NCBI GenBank assembly: GCA_034440635.1
Contig: JAOTON010002066.1
Coordinates: 20,372-84,371, forward strand
DNA from: Lepas anatifera
Lineage: Eukaryota; Arthropoda; Thecostraca; Lepadidae
DNA length: 64,000 bases
Reading direction: 5' to 3'
The notes under the pieces are model-generated. The model had not been told where the DNA came from, made no database searches, and saw only the letters and a list, made by a program, of their open reading frames with translations. The position numbers and the translations under genes were made by a program. Below, in pieces: positions 1-9,302 of this stretch; position 1 is the first letter of the stretch; the number at the start of each line of letters is the position of its first letter.

Positions 1-174
1 GATCTGATATAAACTTTCAGATTTTTTGGAGGCCACTAGGCCTGTTGGCTCTGGTCTTCCACAAACTCTTTGTATATGGGACCTAGCTCAGTCTTACTCA
101 GGGACTTTTCCTGAGAAGAAGGGAAGACTGGCCAATTACTGCCAGTAGAAAGGTGAAGGAGGACTACTCCGGGC

Positions 175-1010
175 ACTCTGAGACATCATACATGACAAGG
201 GCCCAGTAGACGTCGAGCTTGGCCTTAAACTGGTCAACAGTGTTGACACTCGCCACCAAGTAAGGCGGGGCGTTCCAATCATTGACTATCCGAACCCAGA
301 AAAATGTGTGACTGTCTCGAAACTGCATTAGGTTTCAACACCTTCCATGGGTGTCCACGAATGTGAGAGCCTCTATCCAAGAGGAATAACTGGGAACACC
401 TCTGATCTAAAAGCCATGAAGTAGCTGGAAGACCCTAAACATATCCCCTCAATGACGCCTGTAGTAGAGATAGGGAAGCCTAAAGGCATGCAAGCGCTCG
501 GGATACGATAAACCTCTCAATGTGCTGATCATGCCAGTGGCCCAACGCTGGACCCTCTGGACCAGCATCTGATCGGAATGGTTAAAGGGCCCCCAGCAAC
601 TATTACTTTATTCCAGCAATGGACGGACCAACGTCTTGTACAGAAGAGACAAAGTAAAGGTATCAGTATTGGCGAACAACTTCTTGATGACTCCCAATAC
701 TCTGTTTGCTTTAGACAGAGGGTGCTACCTGCTGCTGGAACTTGAGACCCCTATCCATAATGACACCTAGGTCTCTCTCATTGTCCGTTTCATTCAGTGT
801 AGTGCCGCTCATCTGGTATATGTGAGGTGTGTTGTTGTTCCTGATGTGCAAGACAACACATTTCTCTTTTTTGAATGGCATCTGCCGTGTGGACGACCAG
901 GTCTTCACTTGGTCGATATCCAACTGGAGGGAGTCTACTGAAGAGATTTGATCCACTCGGGCAATGGCATAAAGTTTGGTGTCATGTGCGAAAATCTCTG
1001 TGTGAAAATC
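175..1010 (-). pseudogene. CR1/L2-like LINE ORF2 3' relic
   Basis: This is a decayed C-terminal part of a CR1/L2-type reverse transcriptase read on the minus strand. An open stretch at 956-711 aligns with the end of the RT domain in the intact element at 1.7-4.5 kb (W-S-x-x-x-MPF followed by K-C-x-V-LHI and ERDLGV-MD). Just upstream the catalytic box reads FAHD instead of FADD. Near 300-240 the other frames keep the terminal DWN...V-NT--QFKAKLD motif that ends these proteins. The 5' part is absent and the frame is broken several times, so it is a dead 5'-truncated copy. Relationship to the neighbour is by family only; the sequences differ clearly. Confidence 0.75.
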
Positions 1011-1704
1011 TTTAAAAACATGATATAAACTGAATTTGTTGGGATAGTATACCTAGGTATTTTTTTCTGTTAAGGAATGAGGCTAGGTAATATATATATC
1101 AAAATTAATATGCCAATAGTTTAATCAAAATTTAAGCCACATTTACTAGAATGCCTAGTTGCATTTGCTAATTCTAAGAATTACAGAAAACCCTAAACAA
1201 CATATACAATTTCAATTTATGACAAATGACAATAGCAATGAAAATTCTATCGACTTTATTGTGTTGAATTTAAATATATTCATACTTTAAACCCAATCCA
1301 TTTTCAACTTCAGTCAGAACTAGAGGTGGGAGTTTCAGGCAATTTTGCAGGCCCGGGTCCGGGCCCGGCCAGCTGCTGATTTTAGAAGCCCGTCACAAGC
1401 CCGGTTTGTGGAAGAAATGGATTATCAAGCCGGGAAGGCCCGGTATCATGGAAAACCATTAAAGACTATATACAAAATTTATTTACTTTAAAGCTGTTTC
1501 AAATATATGTTTTAAGCCAATTTATCCTGTAAAAAAATTTGGTTTCACCCAAAACCATATCAAAAAGGTGCATGTAGCATCAGTAGCCTCAGCTATCTTA
1601 ATACCTTACCTTAGATACCTTAGATGGTCGGGACTTTATAAGGCACACCAGGTGCCTGTCTTGCCCGTTCTCATCGAGCTCAGGACGTGTTTCATTACAG
1701 AAGG

Positions 1705-4548
1705 CTAGGTCGGGAATGTGTACATATGCTCTGCCCAGAACTTATCGATACTGTTCTTGAAGGAGTTCGTCGAAGGTGACTCCACCACCCATGCCGGGAG
1801 GCTGTTCCAGTCCGAGATTGTGCGTACTCCAAGGTGGTTCCTCCTTACTCTTGTGACTGCTTGAGGCTTCCCCACTTTGAAACGGTGCCCTCGAGTGGAG
1901 ACTTCAGGAGGGTCCAGGAAGAACTCCTCTCTGGTCACCCCCAGCAGGCCGTGCATGAGTTTGTACACAAACAACATGTCACCTCTCTTGCGTCTATACC
2001 AGAGGGATGGAAGCTTCAGAGCACAGAGTCTCTGCTCATAATCGAGGTTCTGTAGAGAGGGCACCAGTCTTGTTGCACGGCGCTGCACTCTCTCCACCAG
2101 GAGCTGATCAGCCTTATTAAACGGACCCCACACCACATTGGCATACTCCAAGTGTGGGCGCACTAAGGCCTTGTACAAAAGTGGGAGCACCTGTTGATCT
2201 ATGTGAACGAAAGATCTCCTAATGACACCCAGAATTTGGCTGGCCTTCGAAACAGCTGCAGCAGCATGCCTCCTGAACTTGAGCTCTTCATCCATGAACA
2301 CACCCAGATCCTTTTCAGTGGCCTGTGCTGCAAGTTCACGACCCTTCATACTGTATACAAGGTGTTCATTAGCCCGCCCAATGTGCAGGACACTACACTT
2401 AGATACATTGAAAGGCAGAAGCCACCTTACAGACCAGGATTCGAGTCGTTGTAGATCTTCCTGCATATCTCTCCATCCATCTTGACTGGCTACATCCCTG
2501 AACAGTTTGGTGTCATCAGCAAAGAGACGGACATTGCATGACAATCCCTCTGGCAAATCGTTGATGATCATCACAAACAGGGTTGGGCCCAGCACAGATC
2601 CTTGAGGTACGCCACTGGTGACTGGTGCCCAATCGGAGAGTGCTCCATTTACCCTTACTCTCTGTCTTCTTCCAGTAAGAAATGCCTTAATCCAGTTCAG
2701 GACAGAGCCTCTCACGCCAAGGCCACACAGCTTCCTGATGAGTCGCTTGTGGGGCACAGAATCGAAGGCCTTTGCAAAATCAAGATAAGCCACATCAACA
2801 GGTTTCCCTTCCTCTAGGAGCTTGGTCCAGATTTCTAGGGAACTAAGCAACTGAGTGGTGCAGGACCTCTTAGGTACAAAACCGTGCTGTGTGTTGGTCA
2901 TCAGGCCAGATTCTTCCATGTGGGCAAGTAAGGCATCCCTGATAATAGACTCCATGACCTTGGAGGGTACAGAGGTTAGGCTAATGGGTCGGTAGTTAGA
3001 TGGGTCACACTTTCCTCCTTTCTTGAAAATCGGAACCACCTCCGCAACTTTCCAATCGTCCGGCAGATTGCAGGTCTCAAGGGATTTCCTGAACACAGAG
3101 CAAAGTGGAATGCAAAGGGTGGCCGCTGCCTCTTTGAGCACCCGAGGAGGCAACCCATCAGGTCCAGCAGAGGACGAGCACTTTAGACGTTGTAGTTTGG
3201 ACTCAACCATAGCTGGGGTAATGTTGATGTTTTCAAGAATGTTTCCATGTCCTTGTCCATCCATGCCAGGAGCCTCCTCGCTAGTGCCCTCGACAGTGAA
3301 TACACTGGAGAAAAACGTGGAGAGGATCGCAGCCTTCTCTTCATCACTTGTAGTAGTTGTTCCATCTACTCTGTGTAGGTCCTGAATCTTTTCCCTGGTT
3401 TTGACCTGGCTACGAGTATAAGTCCAGAAGGCCTTGGGATTTTCCTTTACTTGACTGGCAACTTTTCTCTGGTGCTCCTGTCGCAGACGTCTGGAAAGTC
3501 TCCTAAGGTCATTTCTTCGCCTCCTGTAGGTCTCCCAATGAATAATTTTTTCACTCTCAGTAGATGCTGTCTTGTAGTTATGCCAAAATTTTTTCTTTTG
3601 CTTCACAATCCTCATAGCTTCTCTGTTCATATAATGTCTCCGGTTCCTTCGTTGGGGTGGCTTAGCTGGAATACAAAGACCTATCATTCTTCTTACTTCA
3701 TGAAGAAAATGATCATACTCTTGCTGCATCCCGAGTCGATGCCCAAACTGCCAGTCAACCTCCTGCGCCAAGCCCCTCAGCCTGTCATAGTCACCTCTGA
3801 AGAGAGCCCGTTTGGGGTGATCAACTACTTTTCTAGTCACTTTTTGGCAGGAAAGCTTCATGCTGAGGCAGAGGTGATCGCTACTCCCCAACCCAGGGAG
3901 GTAGTGGAGCTCCTCCAACATGTCCTCGTTCATCGACAGAATGAGGTCCAAAATGTGCGGAGTTTGACCATGACGGTACCTGGTTGGCTTGTCAACATGT
4001 TGCACAAGAAACCCATCTCTGATAGACTCAAGGAACAAATGGGAGACATGGTTCGGAGAGTCAAGGGACATACCAATTTCCCAATCAATGTTAGGAAAAT
4101 TGAAATCTCCTACAAGAAGCAGGTGTTGGGGCCTAGCTGCTGTCACTGTCTCAAGGAGTCTACAAAGAGCAGAGTTATTTTCTGGAGAACAACATGGACT
4201 TCTGTAGATACACCCCAACAACAAAGATTGGTTGCCAATGAGTCGAACCTTCACCCATAGATGCTCCGAGAACTCCATGCCGCAGAAAGACACCTCTTGG
4301 CAGTGGAGGTTCTCCTTAACAAAAATTGCCAAACCGCGGACTGAAGAAGAGCCCAATCTTGGTAATGATGGTTCAAAATTGAGGTGCATCGTGTAATTAG
4401 GTAGACTAATGCAGGTTCTTCCAATAGGAGCAGTGCTTGCTTTGGGAAGGACTTCTGTTATCATTATCACATCTGGCTCATCTTGGGAAATCAACAAAGT
4501 CAGTTCATCCCGTTTGTTCGGGAACTGGTCAGCGTTAGTATATAACAC
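1705..4548 (-). CDS. ORF2: endonuclease-reverse transcriptase, CR1/L2-like
   Basis: The 947-residue protein nicks target DNA and primes reverse transcription of the element RNA. An apurinic-type endonuclease occupies about residues 1-235: the start has N-A-D-Q and N-K-R-D-E-L, catalytic E32 lies in ITEV, then GDFN at 147-150, LDLIL at 200-204 and SDH at 223-225. The RT domain spans about 460-760, with NYRPISLTS near 519, QHGF near 554, YLDFAKAFD at 588-596 (catalytic D590), GVPQGSVLGP near 646 and FADD at 676-679. The C-terminus carries the WNSLP-VV...FKNSID motif of this clade. All expected motifs are present and no RNase H follows. The start is uncertain: the frame is open from 4572 but has no ATG before residue 29, inside the endonuclease. 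The boundary given is a GTG. Confidence 0.92.
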   Translation of the reverse strand: MLYTNADQFPNKRDELTLLISQDEPDVIMITEVLPKASTAPIGRTCISLPNYTMHLNFEPSLPRLGSSSVRGLAIFVKENLHCQEVSFCGMEFSEHLWVKVRLIGNQSLLLGCIYRSPCCSPENNSALCRLLETVTAARPQHLLLVGDFNFPNIDWEIGMSLDSPNHVSHLFLESIRDGFLVQHVDKPTRYRHGQTPHILDLILSMNEDMLEELHYLPGLGSSDHLCLSMKLSCQKVTRKVVDHPKRALFRGDYDRLRGLAQEVDWQFGHRLGMQQEYDHFLHEVRRMIGLCIPAKPPQRRNRRHYMNREAMRIVKQKKKFWHNYKTASTESEKIIHWETYRRRRNDLRRLSRRLRQEHQRKVASQVKENPKAFWTYTRSQVKTREKIQDLHRVDGTTTTSDEEKAAILSTFFSSVFTVEGTSEEAPGMDGQGHGNILENINITPAMVESKLQRLKCSSSAGPDGLPPRVLKEAAATLCIPLCSVFRKSLETCNLPDDWKVAEVVPIFKKGGKCDPSNYRPISLTSVPSKVMESIIRDALLAHMEESGLMTNTQHGFVPKRSCTTQLLSSLEIWTKLLEEGKPVDVAYLDFAKAFDSVPHKRLIRKLCGLGVRGSVLNWIKAFLTGRRQRVRVNGALSDWAPVTSGVPQGSVLGPTLFVMIINDLPEGLSCNVRLFADDTKLFRDVASQDGWRDMQEDLQRLESWSVRWLLPFNVSKCSVLHIGRANEHLVYSMKGRELAAQATEKDLGVFMDEELKFRRHAAAAVSKASQILGVIRRSFVHIDQQVLPLLYKALVRPHLEYANVVWGPFNKADQLLVERVQRRATRLVPSLQNLDYEQRLCALKLPSLWYRRKRGDMLFVYKLMHGLLGVTREEFFLDPPEVSTRGHRFKVGKPQAVTRVRRNHLGVRTISDWNSLPAWVVESPSTNSFKNSIDKFWAEHMYTFPT

Positions 4549-4567
4549 TAGGAAGTCACCAGTGTCC

Positions 4568-6217
4568 TTATGTCAACACTGGGCCGGTTCCTCCCCTGTG
4601 AGATTCATGATGTGTTGGAGCTGGGAGGGGTGGATTACCTCCTGACACTGGTGCCTCCTGACCAGAACCCCTGACAGACTCAACAGTTTTTGGTACTGTG
4701 TCGGAAGCTGTAACAGAGAGACTGGTTCCTGCTGCCATACTTGAAGATGCTGAGGAGTGGTCAACATGCTGTTGTGACCCTCTGCCACTGTGGCGATTGC
4801 CAGTTCCCCTGACAACCACTATCTTACCACTTCTGATGGTTAAGTCCCTCTCACCACTCGCTCTTCTTTCCTTCAATTCCTGTCTAAGCTGCCTTGCAGC
4901 TTCCCTTTCAGTTTTGGTGAGATCAGGGTTTATGTACAAGTTGCTCCAGTTTAAACTATATTGAAGCTGGGGGGCCGAGCGGATAACATCCCACTTCACT
5001 GCCTCTGAATCGAAGGTGACTATAAGCAGCCTGGACCTGTCCTGTACCTTTCTCCCGACACGACGACAAGAGACTATCCTAGCATACATGTGCAGCTCAT
5101 CTTTCAGAATGTTGGAAAGGGTCAGGGAGTCCCTATCTGAGCATTCCTGGTGGCTGCCTACTGGAGGTTCAGGGAGGTTGTGCACTACTGCATTGTATCT
5201 CCGTCTTTCCTTTTCCAGAAGGTCTGAAGTGGTACCCGATTCTTGACGTGGAATGGTCTCTATTTTGTTGCTCAATGCGGAGATCACCTCTTTGCAAGAG
5301 CCTTTAACTATGTCGGAGAAAGAAGGTTTACCTGGACCCTGGTCCGCTGAAGTCTCACAGATCCGAGTATACTGCTGACCCACCAATTGCAACACCTTCT
5401 CATGGCCAGCAGAGACCTGATCAAGAGCATGTTTCTGTTCAGACACATAGGAATCGAGGGCCGCCATGTGCTTGGTGGAGATACTGCAAAGCTCATCAAG
5501 TTTCTGGTTGACTCTATTGCTCAGTGCAGCTGAACTGGCACTGGGCAGTGCATCTCGGCACTTACAGCAGATCCAGAATAGACCCTTGTGCTTTTCAAGA
5601 GCCCGAAGCGCAGCCAACTGTAGAGACTGGCACTTTGCATGGTACCAATTACAGCATATGTCACAACGTACCCCGTCTTCGTTGAGAGCAACAGGGTTTC
5701 CACAGACCTTAAGAGGGCCCCCTTGGCAGAAAGCCCCGTCACTGCTGGCATCACTGGATGAGCGGGAAGGCGTCCCAAAGGGTTTAAAAACACTCTGGTT
5801 AAGCTTGCCAACAGCCCTGTCAGTATCCTCCTGGGAAGCATTGGGTTCCTCATTTTGCACATCCTCGACTTGAGTGAGTTTCTGAGTCCGATCCAGTCTT
5901 AGGGGAGCCAACTCCACACCGAGACTTCCCTCGCCCGTGTCGCTATCAGTGCCATCTACTCCTGTATCCAGGTTCTTTTCCAGGCACTTACCCAGACAGG
6001 AAGGGAGAGAAGCAGTCTTTTGTTTCTTACCTTGCAATTTTGTAGCATGGAGATCACTCACTTGACACGATGCACTTTCACCCGCTATTTCCTTCTTATC
6101 ATCTCGCAGAACCCTAATACCACCACGCGGTACTTCCTGTTGAGACCGTTGAGGCAAAACATCCCCCTGTTTATCGGTATTTCTCCGCCGTGGTGGCGGC
6201 GTTCGTGCCGCAAACAT
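4568..6217 (-). CDS. ORF1: PHD-finger nucleic-acid-binding protein of CR1/L2-like LINE
   Basis: This 549-residue protein starts at an ATG (6217-6215) and stops at TAA (4570-4568), just where the ORF2 frame opens. Residues about 164-220 form a PHD-type zinc finger (CxGN...C-D-I-C-C-N-WYH-x-x-C...WICCKC), a module known in ORF1 proteins of some CR1/L2 elements. A helical, K/E-rich stretch follows at about 240-320. Residues about 335-470 resemble the conserved ORF1 C-terminal region, with VVHNLPEP, VGRKVQDRSRLL-VTFDS and NLYINPDLTKTER. The family role is packaging element RNA; a chromatin-reading role for the PHD finger is inference. The N-terminus is basic and low complexity. No break is seen. 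Confidence 0.88.
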   Translation of the reverse strand: MFAARTPPPRRRNTDKQGDVLPQRSQQEVPRGGIRVLRDDKKEIAGESASCQVSDLHATKLQGKKQKTASLPSCLGKCLEKNLDTGVDGTDSDTGEGSLGVELAPLRLDRTQKLTQVEDVQNEEPNASQEDTDRAVGKLNQSVFKPFGTPSRSSSDASSDGAFCQGGPLKVCGNPVALNEDGVRCDICCNWYHAKCQSLQLAALRALEKHKGLFWICCKCRDALPSASSAALSNRVNQKLDELCSISTKHMAALDSYVSEQKHALDQVSAGHEKVLQLVGQQYTRICETSADQGPGKPSFSDIVKGSCKEVISALSNKIETIPRQESGTTSDLLEKERRRYNAVVHNLPEPPVGSHQECSDRDSLTLSNILKDELHMYARIVSCRRVGRKVQDRSRLLIVTFDSEAVKWDVIRSAPQLQYSLNWSNLYINPDLTKTEREAARQLRQELKERRASGERDLTIRSGKIVVVRGTGNRHSGRGSQQHVDHSSASSSMAAGTSLSVTASDTVPKTVESVRGSGQEAPVSGGNPPLPAPTHHESHRGGTGPVLT

Positions 6218-6388
6218 TGTGCGATCCTAGCGTTGGATTTAGGGTAAGTGAAACGTTTTTCACTCTTTCGTGTTGAAAAGCAAGATTTACCACGGAAATA
6301 TCAAAAGTGAATTGTTTTTAAGCTTATTTTTGTGACTTGTGGTGGGGTTGAGCTCGATGAGGTAGGCAGGACAGGACAACAGATCGGA

Positions 6389-6424
6389 ACGTCCGACCCA
6401 GGCGACAGCTGACACCCGACTTCG
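6389..6424 (-). promoter_or_regulatory. Candidate Inr/DPE internal promoter of CR1/L2-like LINE
   Basis: On the minus strand an AGTCG start with A at 6422 is followed by GGACGTT beginning exactly at +28. A downstream promoter element at +28 to +33 is established for TATA-less Pol II promoters of insect non-LTR elements. The same layout occurs at the 5' end of the I-like LINE at 19505. The initiator here is weak (GAAGTC rather than TCAGTY). Confidence 0.5.
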
Positions 6425-7637
6425 GTAAAATCTAATAATTCAGCAGAAAATGATACTGAAAAACACAGTATGAAACATGGCTTGCTTATGATGCAAGCTT
6501 ACTTCAGGTAATGACCAGCATCACCTTATAAAAACAAAGGGTATTTTAGATAGAGGTATGCACATGGCAGCTATAAGAATCGGGATGAAATAAGTCCAAT
6601 CATGTCAGACATTTCCTCCATCTTTGCACTTTTATAAATCATTATATACTGGCACGAGCCTCACAATTGAGTTCCAATAATGTTTATAAATAGAGGAGAG
6701 AGCAGTGACAAGTTTTCAGCTAAAACTTTTCAGAATATCATGGCGGAATGGCTGTGAAGGAACCAAAACTCCTTCACATTGTCCCTCAATTGATACATGT
6801 GAACATTTTCTTTTAGTTTAGTCACTAAACAGCTTGGAAGATAGTTAAAAGAATGTTCTGCTTGGGTCAGCCCGGTCTGGAAAGTAGGTAAGCCAACAGG
6901 CCAACATGAACAAGGCCCATCAGTCATATACAATTATCAAACCACCAGCCATAAAGAACTATCTTGATAAGGAGCCACTAGTTTTTCACAGGTTCGCACC
7001 AAACATTTAATAAAAATATTGCACCAATCTCCACCAAAAAGTAAATCTGACACAAAAAAACAACTCAATCCCATCCACATCACCATTTGGGCTTTAACAC
7101 TATGTCTGTTTGCTCTTTGTTGTATTTGACGGGCTTGCGCTTAGTAGGTATCTGAAGCGCCGTGCTTGTCTACATTAGAGCAATCATTTATGAAAACATT
7201 TTTCACCAAAGTTTACCAGAATAGTAAGTTTATTTCAGCGAAAATATTTCAAGACTTTTGAAAATATATTTTAAAATTTCACAGATTTAAAAAATAAGCA
7301 CAAAGTGTGTAGTGCATTTCTTTTGTTCCTGAGAAAAGGCCACTTTTTGTGCAGGGCCCTCCAAAGTTAGTTGGTAGCAATCTACTGCCATGGCGCACAA
7401 ATGCGACTGCTCCATAGAGCTTACGTGTTAAATTGGTCATTTTCCGACAGCTGCTGTCATCAGCCTATGGCCGTTGGAAAAGATCTAATAAAGCTGTTAG
7501 AAAGCCTGTTCTCTGCTCTTTCCATGTTCTATTTGGCGTTTTTACGTCAGACGCACAGAACTACCTCGAAACATCAATTTTCGATAACTCTGCAAATGTG
7601 CGCCACAGATTTCTTGGCGCACACCCCATACGCCAGC
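6424..7637. other. No recognisable feature
   Basis: The stretch is AT-rich and has no convincing coding region. A 67-residue minus-strand frame at 6933-6730 shows no family motif. Nothing else is supported here. Confidence 0.5.
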
Positions 7638-7710
7638 GTCGGCGTAGCGCAGTGGATAGAGCAATGGTCTAGAGATCAGAAGAGTGTGTGTTCGAGACCT
7701 AGTCGCGGCA
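7638..7710 (+). tRNA. tRNA-like Pol III unit (pseudo-tRNA or SINE head)
   Basis: A box A match, TAGCGCAGTGGA, lies at 7645-7656 and a near-perfect box B, TTCGAGACC, at 7691-7699. The arm spacing is tRNA-like and a T-rich Pol III terminator follows at 7715. The D stem has one mismatch, the acceptor ends pair at only about five of seven positions, and the anticodon stem does not fold with a seven-base loop. This is more likely a decayed tRNA or tRNA-derived repeat than a working tRNA, so no amino acid is assigned. Confidence 0.55.
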
Positions 7711-7820
7711 CACGTTTTTAACCGCTAACATTAAGTTTTGCGAATCAATTTAGTCGTTCAGAACTCGTGCAGTTTCTTACAACTATAGTTAGACAGCAAA
7801 GATAAAGTTGTCGCTTTACC

Positions 7821-7990
7821 CAGTGGCGGATCCAGGGGGAGGGACTTATGCCCCCCAAAATTTACGAGCCTCCAAAGTTAATAGATAGACGAGCGACTAA
7901 CCGAGATACTAGCGGGTGAGGCTCGAGCTGCGAGCCGGTGAGGCTCGAGGTGAACCCCCTCCCCCAAATGAATTCCTAGATCCGCCACTG
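7821..7990 (+). mobile_element. Short MITE with CAGTGGCGGATC termini
   Basis: The 170-bp unit begins CAGTGGCGGATCCAGG and ends with its inverted copy CCTAGATCCGCCACTG. The flanking 8-mers are GCTTTACC on the left and AATTTACC on the right, matching at six of eight positions, which suggests an old hAT-type 8-bp target duplication. It has no coding capacity. Confidence 0.65.
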
Positions 7991-7994
7991 AATT

Positions 7995-8290
7995 TACCCC
8001 TATTCCTGTCAAGGAGAGATTCTGCCCACCCATTACGTTTTTTCCAGGATATCTCCTGAACAGCTTGCGATAAGCATTTGAAACTTTCTGGCTTGTAAAA
8101 CTGGGGCAGATTCCATGGAAGTTTTGAGACTAAATCTTGACCAGGGGCGGAGCTATGACCCAATATTTGGGGAGGTTCTTTTCCCAAAATGAGTATTATT
8201 GTATACGGTTCGTTCTTCCCACAACGAAGCCGTCCGTTACAACATTGAGATATGTCATAATGATACAATATTATGAATAGGATACCAGGA
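7995..8290 (+). repeat. Dispersed repeat with CAGGGGCGGAGCTATG core
   Basis: This stretch is similar along its length to 19575-19870. Shared landmarks are a GATATCTCC-GAA-GCTTGCGATA block, then CCAGGGGCGGAGCTATG, GGGGAGGTTCT, AGTATTAT-GTAT and AAGCCGTC. The two copies are clearly diverged. No protein is encoded; it is an old non-autonomous repeat of unknown superfamily. Confidence 0.6.
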
Positions 8291-8443
8291 AATAGCTCAT
8301 TTACATTTTCAGCTTGGTTAACAGAAGCAGTTACAGCAACAAAAAATCGGGATTTTTAGTATATTAAAATTTTACTTTCCAGAGTACAAGATTGCTTACA
8401 GGGCAGCCTCGAAGAATAAAGAAAACTATACGATGTTCCCAGC

Positions 8444-8581
8444 CAGTGGCGGATATAAGGGAGCTAGGGTGGCTCAAGCCTCCCCGAAATTTCCGAGTGC
8501 ATATAGTAAATACATAAGCGGAACCTGATCTGAGGCAAAGGCCCTATCCCCCTCCGAAATGAAGCCCTGGATCCGCCGCTG
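8444..8581 (+). mobile_element. Second short MITE with CAGTGGCGGAT termini
   Basis: The 138-bp unit begins CAGTGGCGGAT and ends CTGGATCCGCCGCTG, in the same terminal family as the element at 7821. The flanking 8-mers TTCCCAGC and CTCTCAGC match at six of eight positions, again fitting an aged 8-bp duplication. Confidence 0.6.
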
Positions 8582-9083
8582 CTCTCAGCCCTATATTTTA
8601 TAGCCGTGCAATGGCATAAGCGTGCTTCGGTATTGTAATTAAGGGGTGTCACGCAGGTGCAGTTTTTCACAGTCCAATGAATGCTACAAGCATCTTCGGT
8701 ATGCATTCGGTTGCAAGACGGAAAAGACAACAATTCACCCACAGACGGATTAGAGAGACAAGATTATTACGCTCACCCGGGTTTTGCACAGGCGGAAACA
8801 GGTCAAGCAAGATAAAAAGTATCAAAAGTTGAGAAACATATATTGGTGCCCATGCATGGTTCCCCAACATTGCCAATATGAATCTTGCCCCACTATTTTG
8901 CTTTCTTTCTTCCATCTCTGATGACTTTTTGCATTATACCATGTATCTCACGAAGGGGCGACATTTTCCGCCCCTAGCCCTGACATTAAAACGGGCTTTC
9001 AGGAGTCTGACAGAAGCAGGGGTCATACCCGTTGCCTAAACTGGGAGCGGCAGAAAATAGGAAATGCCAATCTAGCAAAGAAT

Positions 9084-9302
9084 AGGTGGATCCAGGGGTA
9101 GAAGCACATGCCCCCATTCAATTGATGATCGACGCCCCTTTGAAATTTCCGATGACTCTCCCTAAAAGGTCGTTCCCGGGATGCGAGTATCAGCGCCCTG
9201 CGGTAGAATTTGGGGCCAACTTGATAGGTTTTGCCGACCAAAATTGGCGCCCGCTGATCCGGATGCCCCCACCACCCCAATCTGACACCCTAGATCCTAC
9301 CA
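9084..9302 (+). mobile_element. Degenerate GGATCC-type MITE
   Basis: The segment begins with a GGATCCAGGGG-type end and closes with CACCCTAGATCCTACC. Inside it carries ATGCCCCC and the GCGCCC/CCGATC style of sequence also seen in the repeats at 22.3 and 23.5 kb. The termini are too decayed to define a target duplication. Confidence 0.4.

Larger units (their letters stand above)
1590..6423 (-). mobile_element. Near full-length CR1/L2-like non-LTR retrotransposon
   Basis: The unit holds a short 5' UTR (6423-6218), ORF1, ORF2 and a 3' UTR ending near 1590 in tail-like repeats of AAGGTA/TAAGGTAT type, as expected of CR1/L2 3' ends. Both ORFs are uninterrupted and catalytic residues are present, so this copy is young or recently active. 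I could not find a clear target-site duplication, which fits the CR1 group, where short or absent duplications are common. Related 3' relics lie at 175-1010 and about 24990-25190. The 5' boundary is inferred from a promoter-like AGTCG start shared with the I-like element at 19.5 kb. Confidence 0.85.

Noticed and set aside
6730..6933. 67-residue minus-strand ORF as a host exon
   Set aside because: No motif, no splice structure and ordinary length for chance in this composition.
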